A stretch of DNA of 64,000 bases, from NCBI RefSeq assembly GCF_003990045.1, contig NZ_RZGZ01000007.1, positions 1 to 64,000 on the forward strand, given 5' to 3'. Position 1 is the stretch's first letter. Every line of letters starts with the position of its first letter. Shown here in pieces: positions 62,417 through 64,000 of this stretch. The stretch is from Labedella endophytica (GTDB lineage Bacteria; Actinomycetota; Actinomycetes; Actinomycetales; Microbacteriaceae). The notes beneath the pieces are model-generated. The model was given only the letters and a program-made list of their open reading frames with translations. It made no database searches and was not told the origin of the DNA. The position numbers were made by a program, and so were the translations under genes.

Positions 62417-63493
62417 TTACGTGTGGTCGAGGCGGGCGACGCCGATCTTGGAGTCGGCCATGCCGTAGAAGACGTAGTGGTGGCCGTCGATCTCCTCGAT
62501 CGCCGTCGGGAAGACGACGTTCGGCACGATGCCGCTGCGCTCGTCCTCCGTCTCCGCCTGCAGCAGGGGTTCCGCCGTGCGCGCGAGCACGATCGAGGGG
62601 TCGTCGGCATCGAGGAGGATCGCGCCGGCCGCATAATTCACGTTCTGCTGCTGCGAGAAGGCGTTGTCGATCACACCCGTGACCCCGTGGTGCAGCAACA
62701 GCCAGCCCTCCGGCACGCGGAGCGGCGCCGGCCCGCCGCCGATCTTCACCTCCTCGAAGGGGAACGCGGGGCCCACGAGGAACCGGCTGTGCTTCCACAG
62801 CGTGAGCGCCTGCAGGTCCTCCTTCACCGCGTCGACCGGAACGTATGCGATCCAGATCGACTGCCGCGTGTCGGGTGTCCCGGGCGGCACACGCACGCCC
62901 TGCCCTGGCCGGATCTCGCCGATGTCCCACATGGGGCGGTGCAGCACCGCGAAGCTCCGCACACCGTCCGGCCCGGTCACGGGTTCGGGGAAGAACACCG
63001 TGTCCTTGTTGTGGAAGAGATTGAGGTCGGTGTCGAGCGCGTCGCTGTAGGCGAAGAGCGCCGGCCCGAGCCGTCGCCAGGACCGCAGGTCCTCCGAGAC
63101 GGCGACGGCCGTGCGCGGACCGAGCGGACCGTACGCGACGTACGTCATGACGTGCAGCTCGAGTTCCGCGATCCACGTGACGCGTGGGTCCTCGACGCCG
63201 GCGTTGCCCTCGCCGCGCTCCCACGTGCGGTCGGGCTCGAGCACGACGCCCTGCCGCTCGACCGAGACGGGGATGCCGTCCTCGATCGAGACGCGCGCGA
63301 GGCCGACGCGCGACACATTGCCTTCGGACACGAGCCGCGGCAGGAGGTACAGCTCCCCGTCGGGTCCACGACCGGAGGCGGGGTTCAGCACCCCCTCGGC
63401 CTCGAGCGGGTTGCCCGGCTCCGGCGTCATGACGACGCCGACGCGCGAGAGCGTGTACGGAACGGTGGTGGAGATGCTGGTGGAGGTGGTCAT
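62417..63493 (-). CDS. GH130 family glycoside phosphorylase/hydrolase
   Basis: A 358-residue five-bladed propeller protein. Family motifs are NPASGRGPDGELYLLPRLVS, GNAGVEDPRVTWIAELE, HNKDTVFFPEPV and GPAFPFEEVKIGGGPAPL. GH130 enzymes degrade beta-mannosides or related oligosaccharides, often by phosphorolysis. The ATG at 63493 lies in the second of two 67-bp tandem repeats and follows AAAGG; the first repeat copy carries a matching ATG that runs into a stop after 18 codons. Confidence 0.9.
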   Translation of the reverse strand: MTTSTSISTTVPYTLSRVGVVMTPEPGNPLEAEGVLNPASGRGPDGELYLLPRLVSEGNVSRVGLARVSIEDGIPVSVERQGVVLEPDRTWERGEGNAGVEDPRVTWIAELELHVMTYVAYGPLGPRTAVAVSEDLRSWRRLGPALFAYSDALDTDLNLFHNKDTVFFPEPVTGPDGVRSFAVLHRPMWDIGEIRPGQGVRVPPGTPDTRQSIWIAYVPVDAVKEDLQALTLWKHSRFLVGPAFPFEEVKIGGGPAPLRVPEGWLLLHHGVTGVIDNAFSQQQNVNYAAGAILLDADDPSIVLARTAEPLLQAETEDERSGIVPNVVFPTAIEEIDGHHYVFYGMADSKIGVARLDHT

Positions 63494-63589
63494 GGTCAAC
63501 CTTTCACGCCGGAGCCGATGTCGAGGGAACGGTGGTGGTGTCAGTAGCGGAGGTGGTCATCGTCAACCCTTCACGCCCGAGCCGATGTC
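63456..63589. repeat. 67-bp tandem duplication at the permease/GH130 junction
   Basis: Two copies, 63456-63522 and 63523-63589, are aligned without gaps. Each has GACATCGGCTC, GGCGTGAA, GGTTGAC, ATGACCACCTCC and CCACCACCGTTCC in order, with scattered changes. The unit holds the end of the permease gene (Asp-Ile-Gly-Ser-Gly-Val-Lys-Gly-stop) and the start of the GH130 gene. Confidence 0.85.
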
Positions 63590-64000
63590 GGTGGACGTGA
63601 AGTAGCGCTGGAACACGATGAACAGCGCCACGGCGGGAGCGGCGAGGACGACCGCGCCGGCCAGCACGGCGCCGGACGGATTGGCCGCCGATGCCGCGAC
63701 GGAGGAGATGTAGTTGGCGAGGGACACGGCGAGCGGCTGCAGCGACGCGTCCTTCGTGATGAGGAAGGGCCAGAGGAACTCGTTCCAGGGACCTATGAAC
63801 GTGATGAGGATCACGGTGAGAAGCGCGGGTCGTACGAGCGGGATCGCGACGTTCCACAACACCCGCAGCTCGCTCGCCCCGTCGATCCGCGCCGCGTCGA
63901 ACAGCTCCTTCGGCACCTGCAGGAAGTACTGCCGGAAGATGATGACGGCCGTGGAGTTGATGAGGAACGGCAGGATCATGCCGAGGTGCGTGTCCGCGAG
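63563..64000 (-). CDS. Carbohydrate ABC permease, MalG type, truncated by window edge
   Basis: The C-terminal 145 residues of a sugar permease. GMILPFLINSTAVIIFRQYF, the EAA loop ELFDAARIDGASELRVLWNVAIPLVRPA and FQRYFTSTDIGSGVKG at the end fit CUT1 MalG-type proteins. The frame stays open to the right edge, so the start lies outside. It should import the sugar acted on by the GH130 enzyme that follows. Confidence 0.9.
   Translation of the reverse strand, partial: LADTHLGMILPFLINSTAVIIFRQYFLQVPKELFDAARIDGASELRVLWNVAIPLVRPALLTVILITFIGPWNEFLWPFLITKDASLQPLAVSLANYISSVAASAANPSGAVLAGAVVLAAPAVALFIVFQRYFTSTDIGSGVKG

Overview
The window is high-GC DNA with actinobacterial signatures: GTG starts, GGAGG-type ribosome sites, LAxTG/LPxTG surface proteins, a DUF222-HNH gene, a HelR-type RNA polymerase ATPase and a choice-of-anchor G cluster. 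It looks like the chromosome of a Microbacteriaceae member (Microbacterium, Curtobacterium or Clavibacter relatives); the genus cannot be fixed from sequence alone. No rRNA, tRNA, CRISPR array, integrase or insertion sequence was seen.

Layout, left to right. At 1-0.9 kb is the 3' part of a DUF222/HNH endonuclease. At 1.1-7.5 kb a leftward operon encodes an Mrp (Mnh) cation/proton antiporter, mnhA(B)-C-D-E-F-G, plus a small membrane protein. At 7.8-13.6 kb are a surface-anchored endonuclease/exonuclease/phosphatase-fold protein, a membrane protein, a lipoprotein, a degenerate SGNH + GAF fusion and a luciferase-like oxidoreductase. At 13.7-16.5 kb is a small defence island of lower GC: a Kiwa pair (kwaA-kwaB) divergent from an orphan HsdR_N-type nuclease. 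At 16.5-21.2 kb are a small membrane protein, an HSL-family esterase, a surface protein with Ig-like repeats and two DedA proteins, one coupled to a 58-residue microprotein. At 21.4-28.1 kb is a sugar locus (GH3 enzyme, two permeases, binding protein) with a divergent LacI regulator over a palindromic operator.

At 28-39.9 kb are an internally duplicated membrane protein, a lipoprotein, a PadR regulator with a visible promoter/operator, an NAD(P)H oxidoreductase, pdxY, amtB with a GlnR-like box, another lipoprotein, a membrane protein cut by an in-frame amber codon, an M18 aminopeptidase, a lactococcin-972-type bacteriocin operon and a dienelactone hydrolase. At 40-47 kb a four-gene leftward operon (TasA-like protein, SipW-type signal peptidase, LPVTG protein, choice-of-anchor G protein) faces a large ATPase-LuxR regulator.

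At 47-56.2 kb are an aldehyde dehydrogenase, helR with a rifamycin-associated-element-like palindrome, an ABC exporter/two-component operon and a pair of tandem paralogues. At 56.4-59.6 kb is a nitrilase, APC permease and GntR regulator operon. At 59.7-64 kb are a VOC protein, then a carbohydrate locus with a large secreted protein, a GH130 enzyme and an ABC permease that runs off the window.

The strongest unlisted signal is a set of intergenic palindromes. Copies at 21.2, 59.6 and 60.1 kb have perfect or near-perfect 17-22 bp stems whose arms differ by compensating base changes, with a looser relative at 62.3 kb. A second family lies at 34.6 and 56.3 kb. Other points worth following are the Kiwa/nuclease island, helR with its palindrome, the bacteriocin operon and a 67-bp tandem duplication at the permease/GH130 junction.
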